DNA from: Coniella vitis
Lineage: Eukaryota > Ascomycota > Sordariomycetes > Diaporthales > Schizoparmaceae
Direction of reading: 5' to 3'
Assembly (NCBI GenBank): GCA_011317545.1
Contig: WUJK01000003.1
Coordinates: 744,001-808,000 of the forward strand
DNA: 64,000 bases
Each line of letters begins with the position of its first letter. The first letter of the stretch is position 1. Both the position numbers and the translations under genes were made by a program. The notes under the pieces are model-generated. The model was not told the origin of the DNA, did not search any database, and saw only the letters and a list, made by a program, of their open reading frames with translations. Shown here piece by piece: positions 23,430 through 34,761 of the stretch.

Positions 23430-24666
23430 ATGTGAGCTTGGAGCGAACACACGGACATCGGTGTTCAGGAATCTGTGGTAGCCATTTACTCACATCTTCC
23501 ATACTAGGAACCGCGCCCTATCCATCCGCTCCAAGAAGAGCGCCGCTGACTCAGGATCCTCCACCGGCAGCCGCGTTGGCTTCTCCTTCTCCTCTCTTCG
23601 CGGGTCTGTACAACCTGAATTGGCTCGCAAGATCTTCAAACTCATCAAGACAACCAATAATCTGATTACCGCACACGAGACGGCCGGCCGCGAGCGTAAC
23701 GCTATCGCGTCACAGCTGTCAGAGTGGGGCGAGCAGACTGGCGATGAAGCTATCAGTGACATTAGCGACAAAGTGGGCGTCATCATGAGCGAGATGGGCG
23801 AGCAAGAAGACCTCTACGCGCACGCCATTGACGACAGCCGCGGTAGTCTCAAGATGATTCGCAATACAGAAAAGAGTGTCCAGCCCAGCCGAGAAGGCAA
23901 GAAAAAGATTGTGGACGAGATTGCCAAGCTCAAGAGCAAAGAACCTGAGAGCCCGCGGCTGGTGGTACTGGAGCAAGAGCTCGTCAGAGCCGAAGCGGAG
24001 AACCTGGTTGCGGAGGCACAGTTGACGAATGTTGTACGTTTCCACAAAAGGCTATGTTGCACAATATCTCACGCTGTCCCTTGTCAACCACCATCGCGTT
24101 TCGTTACGAGCGGACACTTGCAAGGTTTGAGGTTAACAGAACGCTCATTCTGGTAAAAACAGACTCGTCAACGGCTCAAGGAAGCATACGACGCTGAGTT
24201 TCTTGCCACAATCGAGCGAGCCGAAAAACAAATACTCCTTGCCCGTCATGGGCGCCGTCTCATCCGGCTCCTGGACGATAGCCCTGTAATCCCTGGCGAG
24301 GGACAACGTCCGTACCAGCACGCTGCACAGGCGCGACAGATTCTCAACGACGCTGAGGACGATCTCCGGGATTGGCGACCAGAAACTGATGAGAGAATCC
24401 CCTTGCAACCACAGAGTCCTACAATGTCCAGTGTGAGCGGAGAGTACCAAACTCCTGCCCAAGAAGGCCCACAAATTTTGGCGGCCGAGAGGTCTCCCAC
24501 AGATGCCCCCGAAGGTGAGCAATATTCTTTAAGTGAGGGCGGTCTTGAAAGGGACGTCAGTGTTAGTGTGAGTGGCTATGGCGTCGCTGTTGGAGATGGA
24601 CGGTTTGCAGAGGCTAAATTGCATCACAGTCACCCCAACAGCAGCTTGAAGACATTTCCACCGTAA
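23430..24666 (+). CDS. Eisosome core component, Pil1/Lsp1 family
   Basis: BAR-domain protein that coats plasma-membrane furrows (eisosomes/MCC). Coding starts with AT at 23430-23431, then a 76-nt intron (GTGAGC ... ACTAG), then G at 23508, so the start codon itself is spliced and yields MNRALSIRSKKS. Exon 2 is 23508-24033 and exon 3 24163-24666, about 343 residues in all. Family signatures: GSVQPELARKIFKLIKT, AGRERNAIASQLSEWGE, DEAISDISDKVGVIMSEMG, EQEDLYAHAIDDSRG, EAENLVAEAQLTNVTRQRLKEAY (across the splice), ERAEKQILLARHGRRL. It is more diverged than the usual main copy (for example ARHGRRLIRLLDDSPVIPGEG), so it may be a second paralogue. A 96-nt in-frame intron (24515-24610) near the C-terminus is possible; either form ends at 24666. 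Confidence 0.92.
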
Positions 24667-25247
24667 TTTCTGGAAGCCCAGTGAGTAGTGCGGGAGGCTG
24701 GAGGCAGCATGACAAACTCTTGGGACCCAAGCAGCCCGGTCTCGCATTCTAACGTTGAGTTTGTGTATTGGCCTTGAGCTGAGAATCAGCTTGTATGGCT
24801 CGATCCGGTTGTCACGATATTGTCGAGAACTGGTGAGGCGGACTTATACCGGACAATATGGTCTGGTCTAGGATATTGCTTAGCCGTGATGGAGCTCTTT
24901 GATGTTCTTATTGTATGGCTGACATCGTATATTGCACGATTGTAGATATGGTATTGAATAATGACACACAAGAACCACCTTTCCAATGAGGACCGCTTTG
25001 AAAAACATGTCAATACACCAGCTGGTAGAAATGAGACAGAGATCCAAGAAATGTATAAGTACATGGGAATGACAAGACTCGCGTGGTGGTACAGGAGGAG
25101 AGAAGCACCCATACACAATATACTGGAAGCAAGAAACCCGCTGTCCGGTCAAGAAACGAAAGGAGAAGGGCAATCGAGAGAATAAATGAGCATAAGGAAC
25201 CACCAGAAAATACAAGAGCAAAGTTTCGCTAGTTTCACACCATGGAG
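24667..25247. other. Convergent intergenic region
   Basis: 580 bases between the stop of the Pil1-like gene and the stop of the SH3-membrane gene. No gene seen; probably the two 3' UTRs. Confidence 0.5.
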
Positions 25248-26691
25248 TCAAGCGCACCCGCCCAACTGCAGCACCGTGACAGCCTGCACAACAGTTCCCA
25301 GGAACCCCAGCAGCGGTGCCAGTGACAAGTCGTGAAAATAGAGGCCTAGGGACCCAAGATTGAGCGAGATACTAGCGACAGAGAGAAAAGAGATCCAGAA
25401 GGCAGATATCGTCGTGGCCAGGGAAAGAGGCGAGCTGGGTTTCAACTCGGGCAGAACTGAAAGGGATGATTTAGAGACGGTTTGATCCCGCTTTGACGCT
25501 GGGGCAAACGTGGACACAGATGCAGTCAGGCCCGTGTAGGTTGTCAATAGCTGCATGAGGACAGATTGGAGGGTATTGTAGAAATCTGGCGCGTCGGGCG
25601 TGCCTGGTATGTGGGGGGACAGTGTGTATGCGCGGAATTGAAGGCACGTTGTTGCGATGCAAGTGAGGAGGGTGAGTGCTTGAAGGGTAGGGTAGCTGAT
25701 GAGGAAGAGGCGGTATGTTGAAGAAGAAGAAGAAGAAGTCGTAGATGATGAGATATACCGGTGAGGAGGTTTCGCGTAGATAGACTGAGTGTCTGTGTTT
25801 GTGGATATGGATGGTTCTGATGAGGGACAAGAGGTCCAACTTGTGATGCTCGCTCTTCTCCATCTCGTCGACCCGCCGAATGAGGCACTCCGAGAAACGA
25901 GGACGGGCGAGAAAAATGTACTGGTATCTTTATACAACTCAAAAGAAGCCGTTGCAATATTGATTAGCCCCTTGAGCGTAGCCAGCATGCATTCTACATT
26001 CCGCAGGATAGCCGGCACCACGTGGCTATACTTGGCCAACTCAGTCTGGAGCAGTGGAACACACCGATCAAGCATACCCGCAAGACGTTTGAGATTCTCC
26101 ACGCAGCGCAGGTACTCGTGGGCTCTCACGCGAGTTTCTTGAAACGCAGCGACAAAATTTGTCAGGCATTCTTCCCAGATATCACCTGTGCAGGCCGAGG
26201 TGAGATAGGAAATGGGGCCGAGTGTATGGAGGGTGCTGCGGCGCTGCCACAGGGAGGCACGGTGTTCTTCTGAGGCGAGATGGGAGGATTTAGCAATGAG
26301 CATGTCAACGTTGGAGCAGATGAATGCGACATCGTCCAAGGCGGTGCGGAAGGGGGACAGGTGGGATGTGAAAGTGCCGAGGTAGCCTGGGGATATTATT
26401 AGCTGGGTGATAACTACTACATGACTAAATGTTGCAAAGCGGAGAAACGTACGTTTGGGAAATATGCCCTCTTGGCCTTTTTGGCTCAAGTTCTTTCCCC
26501 AGCACCAGCCATGTCCGATATCTGAGATGATGACATGGTCAAATTGGGTGATGGACAATTCACCGGCAGATCTTGGGACGTAAGTGCCTGAGCAATGTTC
26601 TGGTCAGTGTATGCTCGCGTATATATTAACGCTGAAAGGCCGGAGATATAGATCGTGTGCACCTACAAGGTGCGATATAAGTTCTACTCAT
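25248..26691 (-). CDS. SH3-like domain plus membrane-segment protein, unknown role
   Basis: Three exons, 26667-26691, 26453-26587 and 25248-26386, joined in phase 1 each time, give 432 residues. Exon 1 is only 25 nt (MSRTYIAP plus one base). Residues about 9-60 look like an SH3 domain: TYVPRSAGELSITQFDHV, then GHGWCWGKNL and EGIFPKRYLG, where the last motif is completed only by the second splice. The middle is helical (about 70-250; SYLTSACTGDIWEECL, EYLRCVENLKRLAGMLDRC). A Ser-rich linker (poly-Ser from a TCT repeat at about 25719-25740) precedes three hydrophobic segments near the C-terminus (LQALTLLTCIATTCLQF, LATTISAFWISFLSVASISL, LAPLLGFLGTVVQAVTVL). I know no named protein of this layout. 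It may be a membrane-anchored adaptor that binds proline-rich partners; this is inference. Confidence 0.75.
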
Positions 26692-27720
26692 GAGGCTCGA
26701 TGTGTCAATGATGTCAGCAGAGTGAAGCCTGTTATCGAATTGAAACACAGGAGAGAGCCCGGGCGTCGAGTACGGTGCAATGGTGCTTGAGTTTTAGCAA
26801 AGAGTTGTCACATTTGCCGATTCTTTGAAAGTCGAGTCTAGCGTGCTTGGCTGAGAGAGCCAGACACGGGCTATGAGGCTGTCTCTATATTCACAATATC
26901 ATGCCCTTGAAAGAACAAAGATCGAAGAAGCCGGACGAGCTCTAACAGGCAGAGGTCCAACCCTACGAGAGATGATATAGACACAAGGAGCGCCGATTCA
27001 GGACATTCTTATCTCGGATGCTGCAGGAATTCCTGCTTCTCAGTGGACAACGGCACTCGTGCGCTATCCTACAAGAGAAAATGGCATATTCACAGCAAGG
27101 CTGTCAGCCACTGCTGGTGTTCTTGGTGGTCACGGGCACTCGCGTAAGCGTTGATCAGCGAGCATATTGCGCCACGAGCGATAACGCTGGGCACCAAAAT
27201 CCGTTAGACCTCGAACTACACAAATGATGCGTATGCTAGAAGGTGTCTGAATGATTTGCTAGTAAGACTCGTCGATTGCTGGCCAAGCCACTCCGAAAAG
27301 CGGCTGCTCGGTGACTGAAGAAGAGCACCGGGTGGGCGCTCCGCAGCCGGGCTTCTGAATGAAGAACAAAGAATGATCGATCCGCATCCTGACCGATCAA
27401 TTTGATAGACGAGGCCTTGTTTATGGCAGTGGCCTCGCGTGAGATTACAAGGCTGATGGACCTTGACAATAACCGCAGCAAAATGGTAGGAAAGAGAGGA
27501 CGAGGCTGATCGTCATGCTGAACCTCGGTACTTGTTCGATACTCAACCTCGATACAAGACGCACGGACCATCTATCACGACAGGGGATAGCTTAGATTTA
27601 TGCAGCGCTCTGCAGGAAGCCGCATCCCACGTCATGAACCACATCCCTGTCGATGTCGACCTTTTTTGAGAATTGCTCTCCCATGGCAAATCATACTTGA
27701 AAACCCTAGCACACGCCATC
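26692..27720. promoter_or_regulatory. Divergent promoter, SH3-membrane gene / COQ6
   Basis: 1.0 kb between divergent start codons. Contains no convincing ORF; a run of short frames is interrupted throughout. No obvious TATA box or repeat. Confidence 0.45.
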
Positions 27721-29260
27721 ATGAGAACTCTCGTTCGTAGACCTGTGGCGCGTTGGGTCTGCAGACGGTGCTCTGATCAGGCGAGCAGATCCTATCGACG
27801 AGGGTTCGCATCGTCAGCTCAGCCAGACGTGTACGATGTGGTCTGCGTTGGAGGCGGCCCAGCAGGTTTGAGCCTCTTAACGGCTCTCCGTAAGTCGGCC
27901 TTGTCATGGCTCTTCTCCGCGTCCTCGTTCCAACAGTCAATTGCCCTGCTGACGGTTAGCAACGGTAGGCGCAAATCCGGTCACTGCTGGCCTCAGAGTA
28001 GCACTCATCGAAGCCCAAGATCTCTCAAAATCGCGGCAATGGAAACTACCGCCAGACCGATATTCGAATCGATGCAGCTCCCTTACGCCCACGTCTGCAA
28101 GGTTCCTCGAGGACATTGGCGCATGGCATCACATGAAGAGGGACAGAATTCAGCCATACCATGAGATGCAAGTGTGGGATGGCGTGTCGGGCGCACGCAT
28201 CGAATTCGACTGGGACGGTGGCGCAGGCCAGACTATTGCATACATGATTGAAAACCTAAACATTACTTCCGGCTTGCTCAGTCGCCTGGATCAGTTGGGT
28301 GGCTTCACAGCATTCGATAATACACGCGTCGAGAGCATTTCCCTTGGCGAGAAAGCGGACGGGCTGGATCTGTCGGAGTGGCCCGTAGTGCAGCTTGCCA
28401 ACGGACAACGTTTATGGGCCAGACTTCTTGTTGGCGCAGACGGAGCGAACAGCCCTGTGCGCTCGTTTGCCGGTATTGAGTCGCGAGGCTGGGATTACGG
28501 CCGCAATGGCGTGGTTGCGACGCTGCAGCTTGAAGGCGAGGGTTGGGGCGGCGACCACTCCAAGATTGCATACCAGCGCTTCCTCCCCACTGGACCGGTT
28601 GCCGTACTGCCCCTCCCTGGCAATTATTCTTCGCTTGTATGGTCTACAACTCCTGAGAGGGCAGCTAGACTCAAAAGTTTGAGCTCTCGGGACTTTGTTG
28701 CTATGGTGAACGCTGCCTTCCGATTGAGCCCTGTTGATCTGGAATATCTGCATAGCGTGGATTCTGGTCAGAAGGAAGAAGTTGCGTGGCGGTTGCAACA
28801 CGTTGCAGTCCAGCAGCCACAACTCATCCCTCAGGCCGTTGTGGAAGTGCAAGAAGGGACAGTTGCACCCTTTCCCTTGAAGATGCGCCATGCAGACACG
28901 TATATCGGTGAGCGTGTAGCCCTTGTCGGCGACGCTGCGCACACCATACATCCGCTGGCCGGCCAGGGACTTAATCAAGGGCAAGGCGATGTTCAAAGCC
29001 TCGTCAAGACCATTGAGTATGCGGTGAATCATGGTCAGGATATCGGCACCCAGATGTCACTCGAGTCGTATAATGCCGAGAGATATGCAGCGAACCACGC
29101 AGTGTTGGGTGTTTGCGACAAGTTGCATAAGATCTATTCCGTGGGCAGCGGACCCCTGGTACCGTTGCGGTCCCTTGGCCTTGACGCTGTCAATGCCATG
29201 AGGCCTCTTAAAAAGTTCTTGATGAACCAAGCAGCCGGCCATGGCATCAAGCTATTTTGA
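27721..29260 (+). CDS. COQ6: Ubiquinone biosynthesis FAD monooxygenase COQ6
   Basis: Mitochondrial flavin hydroxylase of coenzyme Q synthesis (C5 hydroxylation of the ring), acting at the matrix face of the inner membrane. Exons 27721-27889 and 27960-29260 (donor GTAAGT, acceptor GTTAG, phase 1) give 489 residues. The N-terminus is a typical targeting sequence (MRTLVRRPVARWVCRRC...). FAD motifs: VVCVGGGPAGLSLL (about 40-53), LLVGADGANSPVRS and the UbiH/Coq6 signature ALVGDAAHTIHPLAGQGLN followed by QGQGDVQSL. Between them lies DRIQPYHEMQVWDGVSGARIEF. Length and order match the family. A read-through of the intron would add stops, so the splice is needed. Confidence 0.95.
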
Positions 29261-30101
29261 TGAGCGTCATGAGAAGCCAATCATCTCGGCGGATTGTGCG
29301 GGCATATCTTCGTTGAGGCGTCTATAGATCTTGAATAGACAAGAGTAATGGGAATGATTGTACATTTGGTGTCGCTGTTGCGCCCCTGTGCCCCTTCTAA
29401 TAAGTGTCAGAAGCCACACAGCAAATCATCCCAATCTGGCAGTAGCCATGGGCTACCACATATGCGTGCCGACATCTGAACGAGTACTTACTATGTGCTG
29501 GCCCGGTAGCAGGCACTTCAACTTCCCTATCCGTTCTTGCTCTATGCTCCTACCTCTTTCTCGAACATCTGACGCAAACTCACCGGATGTGAAATTTTGC
29601 TGAAGCGTTTGACGGTGCTAAGAACCTTCGACCACAGCATCAACAATGCCGTCCAGCTGTTTTACAGCCAAACTGGGAAGATACTTCTCGGGTCAGTAAT
29701 GAGAGAGTCTCTTCTAATACAACACTTGGCATCGCTCTACGTTGCAGACGTGCCACTTTCAAGCAGCACTTGTTGGTTGCATTCGTCACTTGTACAGGTC
29801 TGAAGCTACTCTTCCATTTCTGGAAACGACCGTCTCCCTGACAAGTGCCGCATCGGCAAGTCCAAGCAGCAGCAAAGAAAAATCGACAGCTAGTTTGCAA
29901 GTCCTCGGGATCCGTCTTCCGTGACGAAAGTACATGCCAGGAAATATCTGCTCCATGCAATCCCAGGAGCTCGCGTTCGGATCCCAAAATCCAGAGCCTT
30001 CCTTCCTTGCACATGAAAGCGAACCAGCCAACGAGCACTCTTTTGATCCACTTCGATACCGCATAGTAGGTGAGCAAGTAGGGCTTCAGCAGCGTTCCAA
30101 C
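29261..30101. other. Intergenic, no gene seen
   Basis: 840 bases between COQ6 and the next + gene. The frame of the downstream gene is open back to 29934, but the first ATG followed by the conserved-looking PPTPNAEVERPKPC region is at 30102, so the upstream part is treated as leader. Confidence 0.45.
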
Positions 30102-31481
30102 ATGCCACCTACGCCCAATGCTGAGGTCGAGCGGCCGAAGCCCTGCATCGCCTGCGTGAAGAGCCTCGCTGCATCGGTCTCAGACGGCAAGTGCGTTGAT
30201 GCGGACAGTTCCCAGAGCGGCCGTTGCAAACGCTGCAGTACGCGAGGTCCGAAATGCGTTGACGTTCCCGCTGTCATCCTCCCTTTCGCCAATGAGTTGT
30301 ATCGGGTCAAAAAGTTACTTGCTGTGAACGAGCAACTTCTCAAAGACGCAGAGCCGCCTACATCATCTACTGAGAAGAAGCGCAAGACAAGCCCAGATCA
30401 AATGAGCCACTTGGCTCAACAGGTTCGTGACCTTCGAAACTTGGTGAAGCATGCCGCTTGGGGTTGGAAATCCGCTCTGCAACGTTATGAAGACGGTGTT
30501 TTCCGGAGCATGGAAATGCTGTTGGCACAGGCAAGCAGCGACAATGCCAGATTGCCACATGAGAACTTGGAGCTCATGGAGCAGAGACATGAGAACCTCC
30601 TGAGGCATTTTCAACAGCTTGAAAAGGAAGCTGCAGACCACAATCACCAGATTGCGTCATACAAAGCAGTCATTGAGGAGCTTAAGAAAGCCGATCTCTC
30701 AGCCAATGTGAAGGAAGAGGAGTGGCAGACTAGGGTTCATGAGCTTCAGCAGGTTATTGAGCAGCTTGCTAGAGACAATGAGCAAGTCAAGGCAGCACGT
30801 CTTGAGCTGGCTGACGAAAACTCCTTGCTGAAAGAAAGAGTCTCGGCAACTGAGCAGGAATATGAAGGGGTCATTGGTCTTTTGCAGGCACAGGAGACCG
30901 GAAAAGATGATCTCATCTCCAAGAATGCGCAGCAGGGCAACACCATCAAAGAACTCGTGAAGGAAAACTTATCGTACAAGCATGAGAATGCAGCCATGAT
31001 TGAGAGCAACAGCCACTTAATGCGAGAAATTGCAGAGCTAAAGGTGGCTCACAAGAATCTGGAAGAAGATAGTGTCAAAGCTTGTTGCAGCCTTACTGAT
31101 GCAACCAAGAAAGCCGAAGAGGTGACCGATATTCTAACAGTCATCCAATCCAAATATCAAGAGCTTCAAGGTAAACGTGCCGAGCAAAACACCAAGAATA
31201 CGGTTCTCGAAGAACAGGTCATACAGCTCAAAGCCGAACTTCAGATACTCAAAGCAGTCCAGGCCGACAACGCCAACAACGTCAACGACGCCAGCAGCAG
31301 TAACAATGACAACCGCCCAATCAAGATTCCTTCAAGCCCCGAGCCTGCCGCGTTGGCCGTCAATCCCGTTGGTGTTGCCAATCCTATGTTGACATATCGG
31401 AGTTGGCATCGTCAGCGCCAGCGAGCTCACGCATTCTTTGACGAGATCCTCGATGATGTACACCCCGAGCCCAAGGAGTGA
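30102..31481 (+). CDS. Cys-cluster and long coiled-coil protein
   Basis: Single exon, 459 residues, no named family. Residues about 12-60 carry a Cys pattern, KPCIACVKSLAASVSDGKC followed by RCKRCSTRGPKCVDVP, seen in many uncharacterised fungal proteins and reminiscent of, but not the same as, a Zn2Cys6 motif. Residues about 100-420 are a long charged coiled coil (LEKEAADHNHQIASYKAVIE, EEWQTRVHELQQVIEQLARD, EEQVIQLKAELQILKAVQAD). A Ser/Asn-rich segment follows and the end is YRSWHRQRQRAHAFFDEILD. The ATG at 30102 is preferred; 29934 is a longer alternative. It lies tail to tail with another coiled-coil gene 354 bp away, which may be coincidence. Nuclear or cytosolic location cannot be told. 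Confidence 0.8.
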   Translation: MPPTPNAEVERPKPCIACVKSLAASVSDGKCVDADSSQSGRCKRCSTRGPKCVDVPAVILPFANELYRVKKLLAVNEQLLKDAEPPTSSTEKKRKTSPDQMSHLAQQVRDLRNLVKHAAWGWKSALQRYEDGVFRSMEMLLAQASSDNARLPHENLELMEQRHENLLRHFQQLEKEAADHNHQIASYKAVIEELKKADLSANVKEEEWQTRVHELQQVIEQLARDNEQVKAARLELADENSLLKERVSATEQEYEGVIGLLQAQETGKDDLISKNAQQGNTIKELVKENLSYKHENAAMIESNSHLMREIAELKVAHKNLEEDSVKACCSLTDATKKAEEVTDILTVIQSKYQELQGKRAEQNTKNTVLEEQVIQLKAELQILKAVQADNANNVNDASSSNNDNRPIKIPSSPEPAALAVNPVGVANPMLTYRSWHRQRQRAHAFFDEILDDVHPEPKE

Positions 31482-31835
31482 TCCATTCATTGAATAGTGG
31501 TGGGACTTAGGACTTTCAGGCTGTTCTACTTGCCTTGCCTTTTTTTCTTTTCTTTTCTTTTTCTTTGGAAGATGTGGGGAAAGTCTCACTCACTCGGGTT
31601 TTATTTAACCTTAGCATGAACAGACAGAGGATCGAAATTGCTTGGGAGGCTAGTTTGGGACCATGGACGTCGCGCGTCGACATATGACCGCTTGTTGGTT
31701 CGTCCTCAAGATAGAGGGAGATTCATTTGCATTTTCTTTAAATTTGCTGCAAACATCTATGCAAGCCCCTATACAAATTGGCGACATATTGGGCATCTGC
31801 TAGCAAATTCATGATTCTCCTGGCTAAGAAACTGT
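31482..31835. other. Convergent intergenic region with T-rich tract
   Basis: 354 bases between two stops. A run of T and C (TTTTTTTCTTTTCTTTTC, about 31540-31564) lies 60 bp after the + gene stop and probably belongs to 3' end formation. Nothing else seen. Confidence 0.5.
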
Positions 31836-33202
31836 CTACTCATAAATATTGAAGTCTATAAAGACATTTGACCTAAGCCGGTCGATAACGCGAGTTTCGG
31901 CCTCGTGCATCTGATCCGTCAAGTACTCTTCCAGCTCGCCGCGCAACGACTCAAGCCGTTCATCAAGCCTACTGTCCACAGTCTCGCTAAAGTCGTCGTC
32001 GATGCCATCTAACTTCTCCCCGAGCTCATCAATGTCTTGAGCATTTGCCTGTATTTGTTCTTCAGCACCCTCCAAGTCTCGTTTGACGTCTTCGACCTGG
32101 TCATCTACGTGGTTCTCCAGCTGAACACTTGTCTGCTGTATCATTTGTTTAGTTTCGGCAACGTGTGTCTTGAGCCGTTCGTCTACCCAGTCCTTGATAC
32201 GTGTTTCCATTTGCTGAAAATCACCGCGTAGCTGGTTGTTGTCTGCCTGCCACTTGGCGGTCATTTCGTTCACCAGCTTTCGGCAAACAGCCTCGATATG
32301 TTGCGTATCGTTACTACCTCCAGCTTGTGAAGTTTCTTCAACAAAGCTACCTTGTGTACTGCTGTCTGTCCTGGGGCGTTTTCTACTTGGACTGCGGACC
32401 GATGCCGTCTCTAACGACTTCTCATCAGACACTGAGTAAGACGTTAGCGAACTTCGTATAAAAGCATGGAGAAGGAAAATATACCATCGTCTAGGGGTGG
32501 TCCAGGTGGTGGAGGAGGAACCTCATCATATGTTGGTGGAGACTCTACTGTAGCATGCTGCTTGATAGTAAGGTGCTCCCCGGTGAGGACTTTTCCTCCT
32601 TTACCATCGTAAAGTCGAGAAACATCGGCATGCTCAGTGCTTAACGTCAGATTGCCGCTCGAGATGGCCTTGGATAGTGCTTCGAGTCCACCTTTCGACA
32701 ACGCTCGATTTTCTTTGAGGTATATAATGAACTCGTGTTGCTGGGCGAGTATCTTCGCGCTGTCGAATACGTCCCAGAATATTTTCTTTTTGGGTGTCAA
32801 GGGCTCAAATGGAGGTACGACTAGATCTGCAGGTCGATTCAACGTCACCCGTAGCTGAGCAATAACACCATCGCCTAGTGCTGAGCGAATTGCATCGGGA
32901 ACAGAAGCCTCCTCATTTTTAAAGAAGACGAGGGTTTGCACCCGCTCAGGCGCGATGAGAATGAACAAGGGCACGGCCTTGCGCCCTTGCCCTTTTAAGA
33001 GCATTGGCACCCGCAACCTGAGCGACGCAGTGTTTGATGAAGGCCGGAAATGGGAATCGAATGTGATGCAGCCGGCTTCTGTCTGTCCGGCTGCATGGAT
33101 CGACAGATTGCACGTTTGGCTATCATGACTCGACCACGCGACCGCGACTGGGACCCCTGTGATATCAACGCTGTCTGTAACGATAGATGAGGAGGCCGCC
33201 AT
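31836..33202 (-). CDS. Fungal hypothetical with PPxY motif and coiled coil
   Basis: Exons 32485-33202 and 31836-32431 (donor GTATAT, acceptor CTCAG, phase 1) give 437 residues. The N-terminal half (about 1-200) is a beta-rich globular region with LRLRVPMLLKGQGRKAVPLF, ILIAPERVQTLVF and SALGDGVIAQLRVTLNRP, a pattern I associate with a fungus-specific family of unknown role. Next come SPPTYDEVPPPPPGPP, a PPxY motif with a proline run, then a basic RKRPR patch (possible nuclear signal). The C-terminal part is an acidic coiled coil (NQLRGDFQQMETRIKDWVDE, EEQIQANAQDIDELGEKLDG). PPxY suggests binding to a WW-domain protein such as an Rsp5-type ubiquitin ligase; this is inference. Poly-proline could equally bind SH3 domains. 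Confidence 0.8.
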
Positions 33203-34761
33203 CCCGGCGGTTGTGTCTCGAAGAATTCAACCTAGCATTCTATATCAGTACTAATCTCAATTCACTGGGTCTCCAATCCCAGACATCATTTCGCAGCAGC
33301 TCTGGATAAAGCATGCCAAGATAATAGCCCCCGCGTCGTGGACACAGGTTCCCACCCACCCAGGCTTTTGCGGCTATCCTTGACAGGGAACGCGCACGAG
33401 CAGCCTTGGCTCTTTTACAATGGCAGGTGAGAGTATCAAGGAAAGTGGTCGTAAAGCGCCCGCACGCCCGCGTTAACAATGGTTCCCCAAAAGGATGCAC
33501 ACGCGACCCGCCTCACTGGCGATCCCGGGCCTGACCCCGCGAATCCCTTATCCCACACCCCAGGACAATCAAAGTATATAATGAGATGCCTGGTAGATTG
33601 GTAGTGGACTGAGACGAGAATCGGTATTGCATCATCGTTGGAGTACTGCAAGAGAGTGCGATGCAGTAGCTGAACCGTTGGGCAAGCGTGCGCGGTCGCC
33701 CGCAAGAAGCGGACACCTTTGCAACTAACCCTGGTGTGGTCTTGTCGCCCCCGTGAGGCGTTATTATCGAGGTGCCTTGTGGCTCGACAGCTACTTTTGT
33801 TTTAGAAATGTCAGCATACAGTAGGGTGAACGATTGGGGAACGAAGTGCTCGTTGATCACGCAGCCAGTTAAGAATTAGAACGTACTCCGAGTGGATATA
33901 TAAGAGCGTGAAGAAATCTTGGTCGTTAATGTCGCAGGCGCGTCCAGAATGCCAGGCAGGCAGACTCGCTTTGTCGAGTGGGCGACGCGGTTGTTCGCTT
34001 CGGGTGTAAAGAGAAAGGGGACGGGGATGACGCGGGAAGGTGGAGACCAATAGCTAGAGTCACGTGAGACGCGCCTCCCATATACGTAGTAGGAGGACAT
34101 CCGTGTCAGCGCAGCAATAACAATTCGCCTGCTCATGATTATACTATTGACTAGTCGGCCTCAAACTACGATAAAGAAACCACAGTTTAATGCACCAACC
34201 GGTGTTGCCCTGCGTTAGCTATCAGCGCATCGGCAGAAGAAAACAGCGTGGTGATGGCGAACACCCCTAACCCTAGAAGATGTAATCTCAATGTTATAGG
34301 AGAAAGACGCAGTTGCGCTACATAGTTAAGACTTTAGCTTTCGAATAGACAAACCCCCAATCCGTCAACCTCACTCTCCGCCAACTCCTTCTCGCCTCAG
34401 TGAATTGGTGCTGGTGGCGGTATTGGGTCTCGAGACGAGGTTGAGTTGAAGAAACCAGTAGGGCGATATATAACGTACATATATACAGATGTATACTGAA
34501 CGAAATCCTCTCCCTACCTCAGTAGCCTTCATGCTTATCACTTTCTTATGCTGGGCCATACTAAAGTGCAAGTTGACACCAAGGTTCTGAAGAAACCTGG
34601 AACTCTCAAGCTGAAGCGATATAAATACATCTCTGTACTTCCATCCAAGGTCTCATGGCACAGGGTGAATGACGTCGAGTCTATAAATCAATTTTGCGAT
34701 GTTTTTTTTGCATTGCCGGATATCTCTTTTGCTTGCTTATGAATCCTATACCACCACGCTT
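33203..34761. other. Intergenic, no gene seen
   Basis: 1.56 kb upstream of the PPxY gene and downstream of the complex I 49 kDa gene. Several short minus-strand frames lack domain or codon signs. One CCCTAACCCTA (34265-34275) is telomere-like but under two units long. A/T-rich words (ATATATAACGTACATATATAC, about 34465-34487) occur nearer the complex I gene. Confidence 0.45.

Noticed and set aside
34265..34275. Telomere-like CCCTAACCCTA
   Set aside because: Under two units and the flanks are not degenerate telomere repeat; expected by chance or from a single repair event. A similar single unit occurs near 2221.
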